64,000 nucleotides of DNA from Taibaiella sp. (GTDB lineage Bacteria > Bacteroidota > Bacteroidia > Chitinophagales > Chitinophagaceae), in assembly GCA_021740995.1 (NCBI GenBank), contig JAIOYR010000001.1, positions 1 through 64,000 on the forward strand. The letters are read 5' to 3'. The position numbers and the translations under genes were made by a program. Every line of letters starts with the position of its first letter. The first letter of the stretch is position 1. Positions 17,843 to 26,538 of the stretch are shown here, piece by piece. The notes under the pieces were generated by a model. The model did no database searches. It worked only from the letters and a program-made list of their open reading frames with translations, and was not told the DNA's origin.

Positions 17843-17868
17843 AAAGCGGCTGACGTATCAGCCGCTTT
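17843..17868 (-). terminator. Hairpin between DUF4856 and imelysin genes
   Basis: A perfect 11-base-pair stem (AAAGCGGCTGA / TCAGCCGCTTT) with a 4-base loop. On the transcribed minus strand only three T residues follow, so it is a weak terminator, attenuator or 3'-end stabiliser rather than a full stop. It would allow more DUF4856 mRNA than downstream mRNA. Confidence 0.6.
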
Positions 17869-17893
17869 TATTCTTCTTGAATGACAAAGGTAC

Positions 17894-19066
17894 TTAGTGA
17901 TTTACTACTGCATCCTTGCTTATGCCAAATGTTGTAGCTATCTGGTCCCGTGCATTGTCAATGTCTGCATTGGTGAGCGACCAGAAACCATTTGCTTTGT
18001 TCATGAGTATATCCATCAGCTCGTTCGATTTGTTTTTGTTTATTTTGGCACTGTGTGCATACCGCAGAGCGTATATGAAACCTACGCCTTCTGAAAGTGA
18101 ATGGAACTTTGCGGCATCTGTGGTCGCTGTTTTGGTTTTGTTCAGATAGCTGATGGCTATAGTAGCAATCGCTTTTTCAAGTGAAGTGCGGATGGTGCTT
18201 ATCTGTAGCTCACGCGTGTTTATGTCTTTGTTTGCGATAGCTGCTCTTCCTTTCAGGAATGCCAAGTAGATAGAGGTTGGATCACCATATGTTCCATTAA
18301 CCTGACGTGCGTAGCTGCCCAGATAGTATTCCAGCCATTTTGTGCTATCTGCCGGGTCTTTTTTGGGGTAGTATTCATTGGAGGTCAGGTATCCGTATGC
18401 TTCATCCCAATGATGCTCCAATGCAGTATAGTTTTCCCCGGTAATAATGGTGCTATTGTCTGCTGCCTGTTTTTCTGTGCCCAAGTATATGTTACTTATC
18501 TGGTCCAGCATTATGGCTCCTATCAGACCTTTTTGTATAAACTGACCATACTCAAAACCTTTGCCGCTTACGAGGTAGGAGCCCAGCTTGCCGGGAACGC
18601 CTGTTGATGCAGTCTGTGACGCAAAAGCACTTACAGCGGCCATAGTATCGAAATAAGCTTTGAAGCGTGTGCGCTCAGCATCAGCATCTGCAGCGGCAAA
18701 CGATTGTGCTGTTTTTGAAATCAGGGTTTTGTCAGTTGCTGTGTTCAGCGTGGCAGACGAGAATGGGCTGCCGGTATTTTCATACATATTCTTCAGCTTG
18801 GCAGCACTGATAGTACCGGTGGTAAACGTCTTCAGGTATGCATCCATTTCTTTTAGCATATTGATGCGCGTTGTCTGTCCTCCGAAGTCTACAGAAGTCA
18901 GGCTATCTGTCCCCTTGAATGTGTTGAAGTAGTTAGTGGTGGTAGTAAGCGACTCGTAGGGCACCTTTAGGGTTGGGGCTGGCGTTGGATTTGAATTTTT
19001 GTCTTTTTTACATGCGCCGAACAGTAGCGTGGCAGCGATCACGGATAGTGTAATTTGTTTTTGCAT
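17894..19066 (-). CDS. DUF4856 family lipoprotein
   Basis: A 390-residue lipoprotein (lipobox Leu-Phe-Gly-Ala-Cys19), followed by a Pro/Asn-rich linker and a mostly helical domain. 'VPYESLTTTTNYFNTFKG' at the beginning and 'ALEHHWDEAYGYL' in the centre are characteristic of DUF4856. This Bacteroidetes/marine family is commonly found with imelysin, an HTTM protein and a TonB receptor. The domain is of unknown function. His-His-Trp-Asp-Glu-Ala could form part of a metal or ligand site, but this is only suggestive. It is the first gene of the operon that continues through imelysin, VKGC and the TonB receptor. Confidence 0.85.
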   Translation of the reverse strand: MQKQITLSVIAATLLFGACKKDKNSNPTPAPTLKVPYESLTTTTNYFNTFKGTDSLTSVDFGGQTTRINMLKEMDAYLKTFTTGTISAAKLKNMYENTGSPFSSATLNTATDKTLISKTAQSFAAADADAERTRFKAYFDTMAAVSAFASQTASTGVPGKLGSYLVSGKGFEYGQFIQKGLIGAIMLDQISNIYLGTEKQAADNSTIITGENYTALEHHWDEAYGYLTSNEYYPKKDPADSTKWLEYYLGSYARQVNGTYGDPTSIYLAFLKGRAAIANKDINTRELQISTIRTSLEKAIATIAISYLNKTKTATTDAAKFHSLSEGVGFIYALRYAHSAKINKNKSNELMDILMNKANGFWSLTNADIDNARDQIATTFGISKDAVVNH

Positions 19067-19092
19067 TTTGTAGTGTTGTTGATTTGTGTGGG

Positions 19093-19100
19093 CAAAAGTA
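19093..19100 (-). promoter_or_regulatory. Predicted -7 element of the DUF4856-imelysin-VKGC-TonB operon
   Basis: On the minus strand the sequence reads TACTTTTG, an exact TAnnTTTG, 26 bases before the DUF4856 ATG. No TTTG box lies at the normal -33 distance, which would fit an activated promoter. Confidence 0.55.
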
Positions 19101-19230
19101 GGAGGTGCCGCCTTTTTGTGCTTTCATAATCGGGAATAATTGTTTGTACAATACGGAAATAGGCAATGAGGAAGGTGATGAAAAGGAGCACGTTTTCTGT
19201 CTGTGAAAGCATATGTTGAAAACCTGACCA

Positions 19231-19267
19231 CTATCATTACAATTGATAGGAAATAAGTATAATTTTG
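19231..19267 (+). promoter_or_regulatory. Inverted repeat and -7 element upstream of phyH-like gene
   Basis: CTATCA (19231-19236) and TGATAG (19244-19249) form an inverted repeat with a 7-base spacer. TAATTTTG (19260-19267) fits the -7 consensus. The repeat occupies the place where the -33 box would lie, so it could be an operator for a repressor or activator acting on the oxygenase gene. It might also act on the divergent operon about 150 bases away. Confidence 0.4.
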
Positions 19268-19309
19268 CCTCCGACTGTATGTTATTTGAAAATAAAAACT
19301 TTGTATAAT

Positions 19310-20110
19310 ATGGAAAACAAAATGAAGCAACATCTGGAGGAATTAGACATCCTGGGATATACCGTTATTGAGGACGTATTGACAAGAGAAGAATTGGAAA
19401 TGGTAACTGTAAAAATCAAGCATATTTACGACCTGCAGCGCAAAGAGACGGAGCCTTTTTTTGATCTTGATACAACCGAAGAACGCAATATTGCCAGAGC
19501 TCCATTTATTTATGATGACTATTTTTATAATCTGCTGAACAATCCCAAAGTTATACCTTATATCAAAGCTCTTTTAGGTGATTATTTCATACTCCAGGCA
19601 CAGAATGGTGTTATAGTGGAGCCGCAGCTTGTGCATAGCATGAGTAAGTGGCACAGAGACTTATCGCATCAGAATTTTGTATGTGATCCGATTATTGCAG
19701 TGAATGCATTTTATTGTATTACTGACTTCAATGCACAGACAGGAGCTACTATGTTAGTTCCACATTCCCACAAAACTAAGTATCAGCCAACGTCTGAATA
19801 CATTGAAAAATATGGAATTTCAGTAAATGCGCCTGCCGGGTCTGTGTTTTTGTTTAATACTATGATGTTTCATCGGACAGGTTCTAACGTATCAAACGGG
19901 CTTAGAATAGGTCTTAGCCACATGTACACCAAGTATTTTATTAAACAGCAGATGGATATTCCTGCATTACTCGATTTCAAAGTACCTGAAGATCCGTTTA
20001 TAAAAATGCTCATGGGCTTCGATTCACTCGTTCCTACCAATATATTGGAATACAGAAAGGTAAGGTATGATATAGTGAAAAGAAGAACACAGCAGAGCGG
20101 TAGTGAGTAG
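19310..20110 (+). CDS. Phytanoyl-CoA dioxygenase (PhyH) family protein
   Basis: A cytosolic Fe(II)/2-oxoglutarate-dependent oxygenase of 266 residues. The iron ligands are recognisable: His-x-Asp in 'SKWHRDLSHQ' and the distal His in 'MMFHRTGSNVS'. The 2-oxoglutarate-binding Arg lies shortly after, in 'GLRIGLSH'. Family members hydroxylate phytanoyl-CoA, small metabolites or antibiotic precursors, and the substrate here cannot be told. I chose ATG 19310 because the open frame upstream (to 19265) covers the predicted promoter. It is followed by a strong terminator, so it is monocistronic. It is divergent from the imelysin operon. Confidence 0.87.
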   Translation: MENKMKQHLEELDILGYTVIEDVLTREELEMVTVKIKHIYDLQRKETEPFFDLDTTEERNIARAPFIYDDYFYNLLNNPKVIPYIKALLGDYFILQAQNGVIVEPQLVHSMSKWHRDLSHQNFVCDPIIAVNAFYCITDFNAQTGATMLVPHSHKTKYQPTSEYIEKYGISVNAPAGSVFLFNTMMFHRTGSNVSNGLRIGLSHMYTKYFIKQQMDIPALLDFKVPEDPFIKMLMGFDSLVPTNILEYRKVRYDIVKRRTQQSGSE

Positions 20111-20145
20111 TAGTCTTTGTAAATTCAGGTTCTTTTTTGTCATAT

Positions 20146-20183
20146 TTACACCCTGCGAGGTATTGCTTGCAGGGTGTAATTTT
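20146..20183 (+). terminator. Rho-independent terminator after phyH-like gene
   Basis: Perfect 11-base-pair stem (TTACACCCTGC at 20146-20156, GCAGGGTGTAA at 20169-20179) with a 12-base loop, then TTTT. Confidence 0.85.
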
Positions 20184-20213
20184 GTATATAGTACTCACTA
20201 AAAAAATACGAGA

Positions 20214-20666
20214 ATGCAAAAAATAACGCCTTTCTTATGGTTCGATGGCAACGGAGAAGATGCGATTAACCATTACCTTTCTATTTTCAAAGACGGAAGA
20301 GTAGTAAATATCAACCGTATGGGAGATAGGGTGTTTACCGGTACTTTTGAGCTTTTCGGGCAGCAATACCATTTTTTGAATGGTGGCCCCATGTTCCGTT
20401 TTACAGAGGCTATTTCATTGTTTGTCAGCTGCGATACACAGGAAGAAGTGGATGAATATTGGGACAAACTAGCTGAAGGCGGCGAAATACAAATGTGCGG
20501 CTGGTTAAAGGATAAATTCGGCCTGTCGTGGCAGATAATCCCCACCGCGCTCGGCAGACTGATGGGTGACCCGGACCCTGAAAAATCCAACAGCGTAATG
20601 CAGGCCATGCTGCAAATGAATAAGATAGATATTGCCGGATTGCAGCGGGCCTACGATGGTGCGTAG
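20214..20666 (+). CDS. PhnB-like VOC-superfamily protein (3-demethylubiquinone-9 3-MT fold)
   Basis: A 150-residue soluble protein of the PhnB-type VOC family. Typical blocks are 'ITPFLWFDGNGEDAINHYLSIF', 'NGGPMFRFTEAISLFVSC', 'DEYWDKLAEGGE', 'CGWLKDKFGLSWQIIP' and the closing 'VMQAMLQMNKIDIAGLQRAY'. Despite the older name it is not itself a methyltransferase. The molecular function is not known. The start ATG lies 34 bases after the previous terminator, and the gene appears to stand alone. Confidence 0.93.
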   Translation: MQKITPFLWFDGNGEDAINHYLSIFKDGRVVNINRMGDRVFTGTFELFGQQYHFLNGGPMFRFTEAISLFVSCDTQEEVDEYWDKLAEGGEIQMCGWLKDKFGLSWQIIPTALGRLMGDPDPEKSNSVMQAMLQMNKIDIAGLQRAYDGA

Positions 20667-20766
20667 TGATCTTTACACATTGTTCCATTAGGTATTGCGT
20701 ATTATGTAAATGCACAACACCATATTGTTTAGTCCCTTTACAGAATGCTTAATTTTTTTAGGCCTG

Positions 20767-21936
20767 CTACATCACCTGCACTATCAGGAATTTAAGATAT
20801 TGAGTAGATGGTACGTGCCAGAGAATAGGGTGGTCTGCTGATTGTGTGAGCCATGCCACCTGCCTCAGGTTACGCTTTGCATCTTTGGCCGCCATATCTA
20901 TCGTTTTCAGGTACAGCTCAGGCGATACCAGATTGGTACAGGAGGCAGTCACCAGAAAGCCGCCCGGTTTTACCAGCTTCATCCCCCTCAGGTTTATCTC
21001 CTTGTAGCCCGTTACGGCTTTGTCTATGTTCTCCCGGCTCTTGGTAAATGCCGGTGGGTCCAGTATCACTGTATCATATCTTTTACCTTCCTTCACCCAT
21101 AGTTTCAGCACGTCAAATGCATTGACTGCCTGAAACTTACATATATCACTATACCCGTTCAGCTCCGCATTGCGGCGTGCCGCAGCTACTGCGTTCTCTG
21201 ATATATCCAGTCCCAGCGTGCTTTTTGCGCCATATTGCGCTGCATGTAGCGAGAAGGTGCCGGTATAGCAAAATGCTTCCAGGACATCGCCTCCGTTTAC
21301 TACGTGCTGTATTGCGCGGCGGTTGTCCTGCTGGTCCAAAAAGTAGCCGGTTTTCTGGCCATTTTCTATATCTACATTAAACTTCAGCCCGTTTTCATTG
21401 ATGATTATATTGGTATCAAACGGCTCCGACAAGAAACCCTTTATCTGTTCCATGCCTTCCAGGGTGCGCACCGGCACATCATTGCGCTCATATATGCCCT
21501 TTGGTTTGAAGATTTCATTGATAGCGGAAACAATGGCATGTTTCCACTTTTCTATTCCCAGCGCCAGCGATTGTATGACAAAGTAGTCGTTAAACTTATC
21601 TATGATAAGGGCCGGCAACTGATCAGCCTCGCCAAATACCAGCCTGCAGTTTTCCGTATATCCTATTTGTTTTCGGTAATCCCATGCCTGTTTTATGCGG
21701 TTGAAGAAGAAGCGGTCGTCTATCACATCAGATTTTTCTCTGGTAAGCAACCTGATACGAATCTGTGAGGCAGGGTTGATATATCCTTTACCTACAAACG
21801 AGCCGTTGTATGAGTATACTTCTACTATATCGCCTGGTTCGGCAGTACCCTCGCTATCGCCCAGCTCATTGCCGAATATCCACGGATGACCATTTATAAC
21901 CCTATCGCCGATTTTCTTCCTCAAAAAACATTTCAT
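20767..21936 (-). CDS. rlmI: Class I rRNA methyltransferase, RlmI family
   Basis: A two-domain methyltransferase of about 390 residues. An N-terminal PUA domain ('RVINGHPWIFGNELG' near residue 10) is followed by an EEHEE linker and a Rossmann methyltransferase with 'VLEAFCYTGTFSLHAAQYGA' (SAM-binding motif I) and 'DTVILDPPAFTKSRENID' (motif IV). This architecture is that of RlmI, which makes m5C1962 in 23S rRNA in E. coli. Paralogous families with other targets exist. Two adjacent in-frame ATGs are present at 21939 and 21936. The second is chosen because a predicted -7 element ends at 21941. Divergent from recN. Confidence 0.87.
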   Translation of the reverse strand: MKCFLRKKIGDRVINGHPWIFGNELGDSEGTAEPGDIVEVYSYNGSFVGKGYINPASQIRIRLLTREKSDVIDDRFFFNRIKQAWDYRKQIGYTENCRLVFGEADQLPALIIDKFNDYFVIQSLALGIEKWKHAIVSAINEIFKPKGIYERNDVPVRTLEGMEQIKGFLSEPFDTNIIINENGLKFNVDIENGQKTGYFLDQQDNRRAIQHVVNGGDVLEAFCYTGTFSLHAAQYGAKSTLGLDISENAVAAARRNAELNGYSDICKFQAVNAFDVLKLWVKEGKRYDTVILDPPAFTKSRENIDKAVTGYKEINLRGMKLVKPGGFLVTASCTNLVSPELYLKTIDMAAKDAKRNLRQVAWLTQSADHPILWHVPSTQYLKFLIVQVM

Positions 21937-21940
21937 CATG

Positions 21941-21980
21941 CAAAAATAGTGTTCGTTATCCACTGTTCTCACTAATTTTG
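21941..21980. promoter_or_regulatory. Back-to-back -7 elements for rlmI and recN
   Basis: CAAAAATA at 21941-21948 reads TATTTTTG on the minus strand (rlmI). TAATTTTG at 21973-21980 faces recN. Both fit TAnnTTTG, and each is within 5 bases of its start codon, predicting leaderless messages from a 46-49-base divergent region. Confidence 0.6.
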
Positions 21981-21985
21981 AGGCT

Positions 21986-23644
21986 ATGTTACAGCAATTG
22001 GTAATTAAAAACTACGCTATCATTGACCATCTCACCATAGAGCCCGATGCCGGACTCAATACGGTAACAGGTGAGACGGGTGCAGGAAAGAGTATTATAC
22101 TGGGTGCGCTTTCGCTGATTCTGGGCGAGCGGGCTGATACTTCTGTGCTTATTAACAAGAACGAAAAGTCGGTTGTAGAGGGTTATTTTGATGTAACAGG
22201 TAATGAATCTTTCAAAAAAGGGCTGGAAGTTGCCGGGCTGGATGCCGAGCCGCAGTGTATCATTCGCAGGGAGATAGCAGTATCGGGCAAGTCGAGGGCG
22301 TTTGTGAACGATACTCCCGTTACGCTGCAAGTGCTCAATAGCCTGACATCGCTTTTGGTAGATTTACAACAACAGTTCGGGCATCTGGCGTTGGGAGAAG
22401 ATGATTTTCAGGTAAATGCACTGGATGCAGTGGCCGATACCATGCTGATGGCAGAAAGCTACCGCAAACAATATACTTCTTGCAGGGTTATAGAGCGGCA
22501 ACTGGATGAAAAGCGGGCTATGCAGTCTAAGTTCAGGCAGGAGGCAGACTACAAGCAATACCTGCTTGATGAGTTGCTACAGGCCGGTTTTAAAGAGGAG
22601 GAGATAGAAAACGCTGAAATGCAGCTAAAACAAATGAGCCACTCTGAGCGAATTCTCAGTGTTTTGCAAGGAGCGCAAACCATACTTACAGAGGGCGAAC
22701 AGCCGGTAGTGAATGAGCTGAAAAAGATGGTGCAGCAATTGCAGGGCATTCGCGATGTGCTGCCTGGTATACAACCACTAGAGGAAAGACTATCGTCGGT
22801 ATGGGCAGAGCTGAAGGATGTAGCTGCAGAACTGGAGTCAGAGCAGGGTGCGGTGTCGCTGGACCCCGCAGTGATGGAGGAACTGATGCAGCGTACAGAT
22901 CTGGGCAACAAACTACTAAAGAAACACGGACTAAAAACAACCGCAGAGCTGCTGGAGTTGCAACACAAACTGGAAAATGACCTGAAGGCAACCTTCGATA
23001 TGGATGAGGCTATAGAGCAACTGGCAAAGGAAGCTGCACTGCAACACAAGGCACTGGTAACAATGGCTGAAAATCTGTCGGCAAAAAGAAAAAAGGCAAT
23101 ACCGGGTTTTGTGAAAAACATCAACGATTTGCTGGTGCTGGTAGGTATGCCCAATGCGCGCTTTGAGGTGCAGGTAAGGGCAGTCGCTCCTGCGCTTCAT
23201 GGTATAGATGATATACAGTTCTTGCTGGATGCCAACAAGAGCGGACAATTTCAGTTATTGCAAAAGGCAGCATCAGGGGGAGAAATGAGCCGGATAATGT
23301 TGTGTATAAAGTCGTTGATAGCACAGGCGCTCCACCTGCCCACCCTTATCTTCGATGAGGTGGATACAGGTATTTCAGGCGAGGCGGCAAGGCAGGTAGG
23401 GGTGTTGTTGCGCAATCTGTCTAAGTACCATCAGGTTATCTGCATCACCCACCAGCCACAGGTAGCAGCCAGGGGTTCCCGTCATTTTTATGTGTACAAA
23501 GAATCTGATAAAAACGGCAGACTTACTACCAATGTAAAAGTATTGCAGCAGGAAGAAAGTGTACTGGCCATAGCCCGCATGATAGGCGGTGAGCAGCCTA
23601 CTGATGCAGCAATTAGCAGTGCCAGAGAGCTGGTAGGTAGTTAG
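21986..23644 (+). CDS. recN: DNA repair protein RecN
   Basis: An SMC-like ATPase that acts in recombinational repair of double-strand breaks. The Walker A motif 'GETGAGKS' is at about 29-36. A long coiled-coil middle (about 150-370) is rich in Leu/Gln/Glu. The ABC signature lies in 'KAASGGEMSRIMLCIKSL', and Walker B in 'LIFDEVDTGISGEAA'. The length of 552 residues is normal. The ATG starts six bases after the predicted -7 element. Confidence 0.97.
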   Translation: MLQQLVIKNYAIIDHLTIEPDAGLNTVTGETGAGKSIILGALSLILGERADTSVLINKNEKSVVEGYFDVTGNESFKKGLEVAGLDAEPQCIIRREIAVSGKSRAFVNDTPVTLQVLNSLTSLLVDLQQQFGHLALGEDDFQVNALDAVADTMLMAESYRKQYTSCRVIERQLDEKRAMQSKFRQEADYKQYLLDELLQAGFKEEEIENAEMQLKQMSHSERILSVLQGAQTILTEGEQPVVNELKKMVQQLQGIRDVLPGIQPLEERLSSVWAELKDVAAELESEQGAVSLDPAVMEELMQRTDLGNKLLKKHGLKTTAELLELQHKLENDLKATFDMDEAIEQLAKEAALQHKALVTMAENLSAKRKKAIPGFVKNINDLLVLVGMPNARFEVQVRAVAPALHGIDDIQFLLDANKSGQFQLLQKAASGGEMSRIMLCIKSLIAQALHLPTLIFDEVDTGISGEAARQVGVLLRNLSKYHQVICITHQPQVAARGSRHFYVYKESDKNGRLTTNVKVLQQEESVLAIARMIGGEQPTDAAISSARELVGS

Positions 23645-23666
23645 TGGCTTGAAAATAGAGGTAGCA

Positions 23667-24146
23667 CTACTTTTTGGTTATTTTGCTGACCGGAAATGCT
23701 AGCCACTTGCTGCCATTCACTTTATAGTAGAGTGTGTTCTTTGCTTGTTCGGGTATCTCAGTCGGAATCGGGAATCTGCCACCTGTAAGAGGGGTGAGCA
23801 TGAGTGTATCTCCCTTGCGTATATTGTCCGTTGCCAGTTCTTCCACTATATAGTCTGGTTTGCCCTTTGTGTTTACTTTATGTGCTTTTTCAATTCTGCA
23901 CGTGAGCCAGCCACCATCGCCTCTCCAGAACATGGTTTCAGGGTATCCGGCCCCTTCCCATCTCACCACAAAAAAGTTACCCGGCATGGGAGGGTTGGTT
24001 TGTTCTGTTTCGGTGATGGTTTTAGTGTAGGCAGTTATTAATTTGAAGTGTTTCTTTGGCTTTTTCTTTGCAGTAGCAAATGCGTAGGTTGTTCCTGTTG
24101 CAAAGATGCAAATGAGTAGTAGCGACAGAATGTGTTTGAGCTTCAT
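23667..24146 (-). CDS. Hypothetical secreted basic protein
   Basis: A protein of about 159 residues with a Sec signal peptide (Met-Lys-Leu-Lys followed by a hydrophobic core, cleavage near Ala-Phe-Ala) and a Lys-rich stretch right after it. The mature part is probably beta-rich ('NFFVVRWEGAGYPETMFWRGDGGWLTCR'), with several Trp-Gly/Gly-Gly turns. I recognise no family. I placed the start at the ATG preceding the signal peptide, and the open frame runs 14 codons further upstream. It converges with recN. Confidence 0.6.
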   Translation of the reverse strand: MKLKHILSLLLICIFATGTTYAFATAKKKPKKHFKLITAYTKTITETEQTNPPMPGNFFVVRWEGAGYPETMFWRGDGGWLTCRIEKAHKVNTKGKPDYIVEELATDNIRKGDTLMLTPLTGGRFPIPTEIPEQAKNTLYYKVNGSKWLAFPVSKITKK

Positions 24147-24222
24147 AGCTGTAAAAGTAGTGAAAAGGAAATAGAGTGAAATTGTCAACTGTTTGATATT
24201 GTGTAATACGGGCAGTTTTTAA

Positions 24223-26421
24223 TCACAATATCAGCAGTCCAGCTTTGTACATAATATTCATGGGTTTGTTATCCCAAAAGAGTTCAAAGTCATCCGTTAT
24301 CACTGCTTCAAAGCTGTCTTTTACCTCTTGCAGGGTTAGCAGTTTTATGTTGTTTACAGATAGTTGTGGCAATATAGATGTCAGCCACTCTCCCTGGTTC
24401 CTGTTTACTTTTATGCTCATTGCAGTTTGTCTGTTATGAAACGTAAGTGTACTCATTTCATACTGCTCACCTTTGTGCGATTTGGTGTAGTGTTCCACGG
24501 TAGGCGCATTGCCCAGCCATACTACTTTTGCAGTCATCTTTGCCGATAGGTACTCTTGTTCATTCAGTATGCCGGTAATATAGTTGGGGGCTATAGTTGT
24601 CTTAGGCGTCTTAAAGTCAAACCATTTGTGGAGCGGATAGTCCAGGCAAGCACCGTGCATAAAGTTCAGCAGCGATTTTTTCAATCCCATAGAAAAGGTG
24701 TCGTGGTCAGCGCCGGTAGGGTCGTGGTGCACTATATCATTGTTGGCAAAGGTGCCTATGTCCTCCGTGTCTTTTACTACTTTATATTTTTCCGGAAACA
24801 TACCCACCGGGCTATGAGCGGTCATGGCAAACTGATGCCAGAATGCTGATTGCAGGATGCCTGCTGCAAACATCTGCCGCACCATCTCCAAAGAGTCTAT
24901 CGTCTCCTGGGCTGTCTGTGTGGGGAAGCCATACATCAGGTAGGCATGCACCATTATGCCCGCTTCTGTAAAGTGTTTGTTTACCTGAGCTACCTGAGCT
25001 ACGGTTATTCCTTTTTGTATCAGCTCCAGCAGTCTGTCTGATGCTACCTCCAGCCCGCCCGATACCGCAATGCATCCAGATGCTTTCAGCAGCAGACATA
25101 GGTCGCGGGTGAAACTTTTTTCGAACCTTATGTTGGTCCACCAGTTGATGGTGATTTTTCTGCGTATTATTTCCAGCGCCAGCGAGCGCATCAGTGCCGG
25201 TGGGGCGGCCTCATCTACAAAGTGAAAACCGGTTTGCCCTGTTTGTGCTACTATAGTTTCTATTCTGTCGCAAAGTATAGCGGCTGTTAGCGGCTCATAC
25301 CGCTGAATATAGTCGAGCGATGTGTCGCAGAAGGTACACTTGCCCCAATAGCAGCCATGCGCCATTGTCAGTTTATTCCACCGTCCGTCGCTCCATAGGC
25401 TGTGCATGGGGTTGGCTACTTCTATTGCCGATATATATTTATCCAGCAGCAGGTCGCTGTAGTCGGGTGTGCCTACCTGGCCCTGCTTATAGTCTCCACA
25501 TGCCTCGTTGTTTACGTACTTTACCCTTCCGTCTTCCAGTGCAAATGTGCGCTTTAGTTCGTCAATAGTTTTTAGCCCCTCTATATAGTGTACCAGATTT
25601 TCAATCGGAGCTTCTCCATCGTCCAGTGTTATGAAATCAAAATATTCAAAGACTCTTACGTCAGACAGCGAGCGCAGTTCGGTATTAGGAAAACCTCCAC
25701 CCATCACTACTTTCACAGCAGGGGAGTGCTTTTTTATCCATTGCGCACAGCGGAAAGCGGCATACAGGTTGCCGGGAAACGGCACAGATAGTGCAACAAG
25801 GGAAGGCTGCACTTCTTTCATCTTTTCAGATAGCAGGTTTATAAGTAGGTTATCGATGTAGGTAGGTGGTTGCAGCAGCGCCTTATGTAATTCGTCAAAA
25901 CTGTTGGCACTTCTGCCCAGCCGCTCTGCATACCTGCTGAACCCAAAATGAGGATCTGCACATTCCTGTATCAGGTCCGATAGATCTTCCAGATACATTG
26001 TTGCCAGGTGTTTGGCATGGTCCTGAGTGCCCATAGCCCCAAATGCCCAAACTAGATCGCTCACCTGAGCAAATCTGGATGCTTCCGGCAAATAGTTTCT
26101 TTTGCAGATCAGGTGTGCCAGCGTAGGGTTACCTCCTTGCAAAAAATGGATGACGGCATCTATTGTATGGATATAGTCATCCTGAAGCAATAAGATTCGT
26201 CTCGCATTTTCAGATAGTTCCTGTTCTGAGTGGGATACTTGCTGAAATAAATCCTGCATACCTTTTTTTGAGAACAGCGCCAATGTAACCTCTATTCCCA
26301 GGTCGGCATGGAACGACGGGATATTTCTGGTATTTAGAAATCCCTTCAGGTAGGCTGTTGCCGGGTACGGCGTATTGAGCTGCGTAAACGGCGGTGTAAT
26401 CAAAAAAACTTTGGCTGCCAA
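24223..26421 (-). CDS. B12-binding-type radical SAM protein (TTG start)
   Basis: A 732-residue protein with the domain order of the cobalamin-binding radical SAM superfamily. The N-terminal Rossmann-like region ('VFLITPPFTQLNTPYPATAYL', then 'VVMGGGFPNTE') is followed by a radical SAM barrel. The cluster cysteines are Cys357, Cys362 and Cys365 in 'HGCYWGKCTFC', giving C-x4-C-x2-C, one residue longer than the common C-x3-C-x2-C. No clear Asp-x-His-x2-Gly cobalamin motif is visible. The reaction is unknown; related enzymes methylate or rearrange unactivated carbons. The only start is TTG. A TACATTTG -7 element lies at 26439-26446 on this strand. No RiPP precursor is obvious nearby. Confidence 0.85.
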   Translation of the reverse strand: MAAKVFLITPPFTQLNTPYPATAYLKGFLNTRNIPSFHADLGIEVTLALFSKKGMQDLFQQVSHSEQELSENARRILLLQDDYIHTIDAVIHFLQGGNPTLAHLICKRNYLPEASRFAQVSDLVWAFGAMGTQDHAKHLATMYLEDLSDLIQECADPHFGFSRYAERLGRSANSFDELHKALLQPPTYIDNLLINLLSEKMKEVQPSLVALSVPFPGNLYAAFRCAQWIKKHSPAVKVVMGGGFPNTELRSLSDVRVFEYFDFITLDDGEAPIENLVHYIEGLKTIDELKRTFALEDGRVKYVNNEACGDYKQGQVGTPDYSDLLLDKYISAIEVANPMHSLWSDGRWNKLTMAHGCYWGKCTFCDTSLDYIQRYEPLTAAILCDRIETIVAQTGQTGFHFVDEAAPPALMRSLALEIIRRKITINWWTNIRFEKSFTRDLCLLLKASGCIAVSGGLEVASDRLLELIQKGITVAQVAQVNKHFTEAGIMVHAYLMYGFPTQTAQETIDSLEMVRQMFAAGILQSAFWHQFAMTAHSPVGMFPEKYKVVKDTEDIGTFANNDIVHHDPTGADHDTFSMGLKKSLLNFMHGACLDYPLHKWFDFKTPKTTIAPNYITGILNEQEYLSAKMTAKVVWLGNAPTVEHYTKSHKGEQYEMSTLTFHNRQTAMSIKVNRNQGEWLTSILPQLSVNNIKLLTLQEVKDSFEAVITDDFELFWDNKPMNIMYKAGLLIL

Positions 26422-26438
26422 TTTGCTGTTGTTTGCTA

Positions 26439-26446
26439 CAAATGTA
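26439..26446 (-). promoter_or_regulatory. Predicted -7 element of the radical SAM gene
   Basis: On the minus strand this reads TACATTTG (TAnnTTTG) 17 bases before the TTG start codon, which supports that start. Confidence 0.5.
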
Positions 26447-26538
26447 CCCTAAATAGACGAGTGGTTATATTTGAATAGAATATGCCTTGGTTTTTTGTAA
26501 AACTGTTTTAAATCAGTTTTTTCTTCCATGATTGGTGC

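Noticed and set aside
19231-19249. Fur box for the imelysin operon
   Set aside because: The inverted repeat does not match the 19-base GATAATGATAATCATTATC consensus closely enough, and it lies nearer the PhyH gene.
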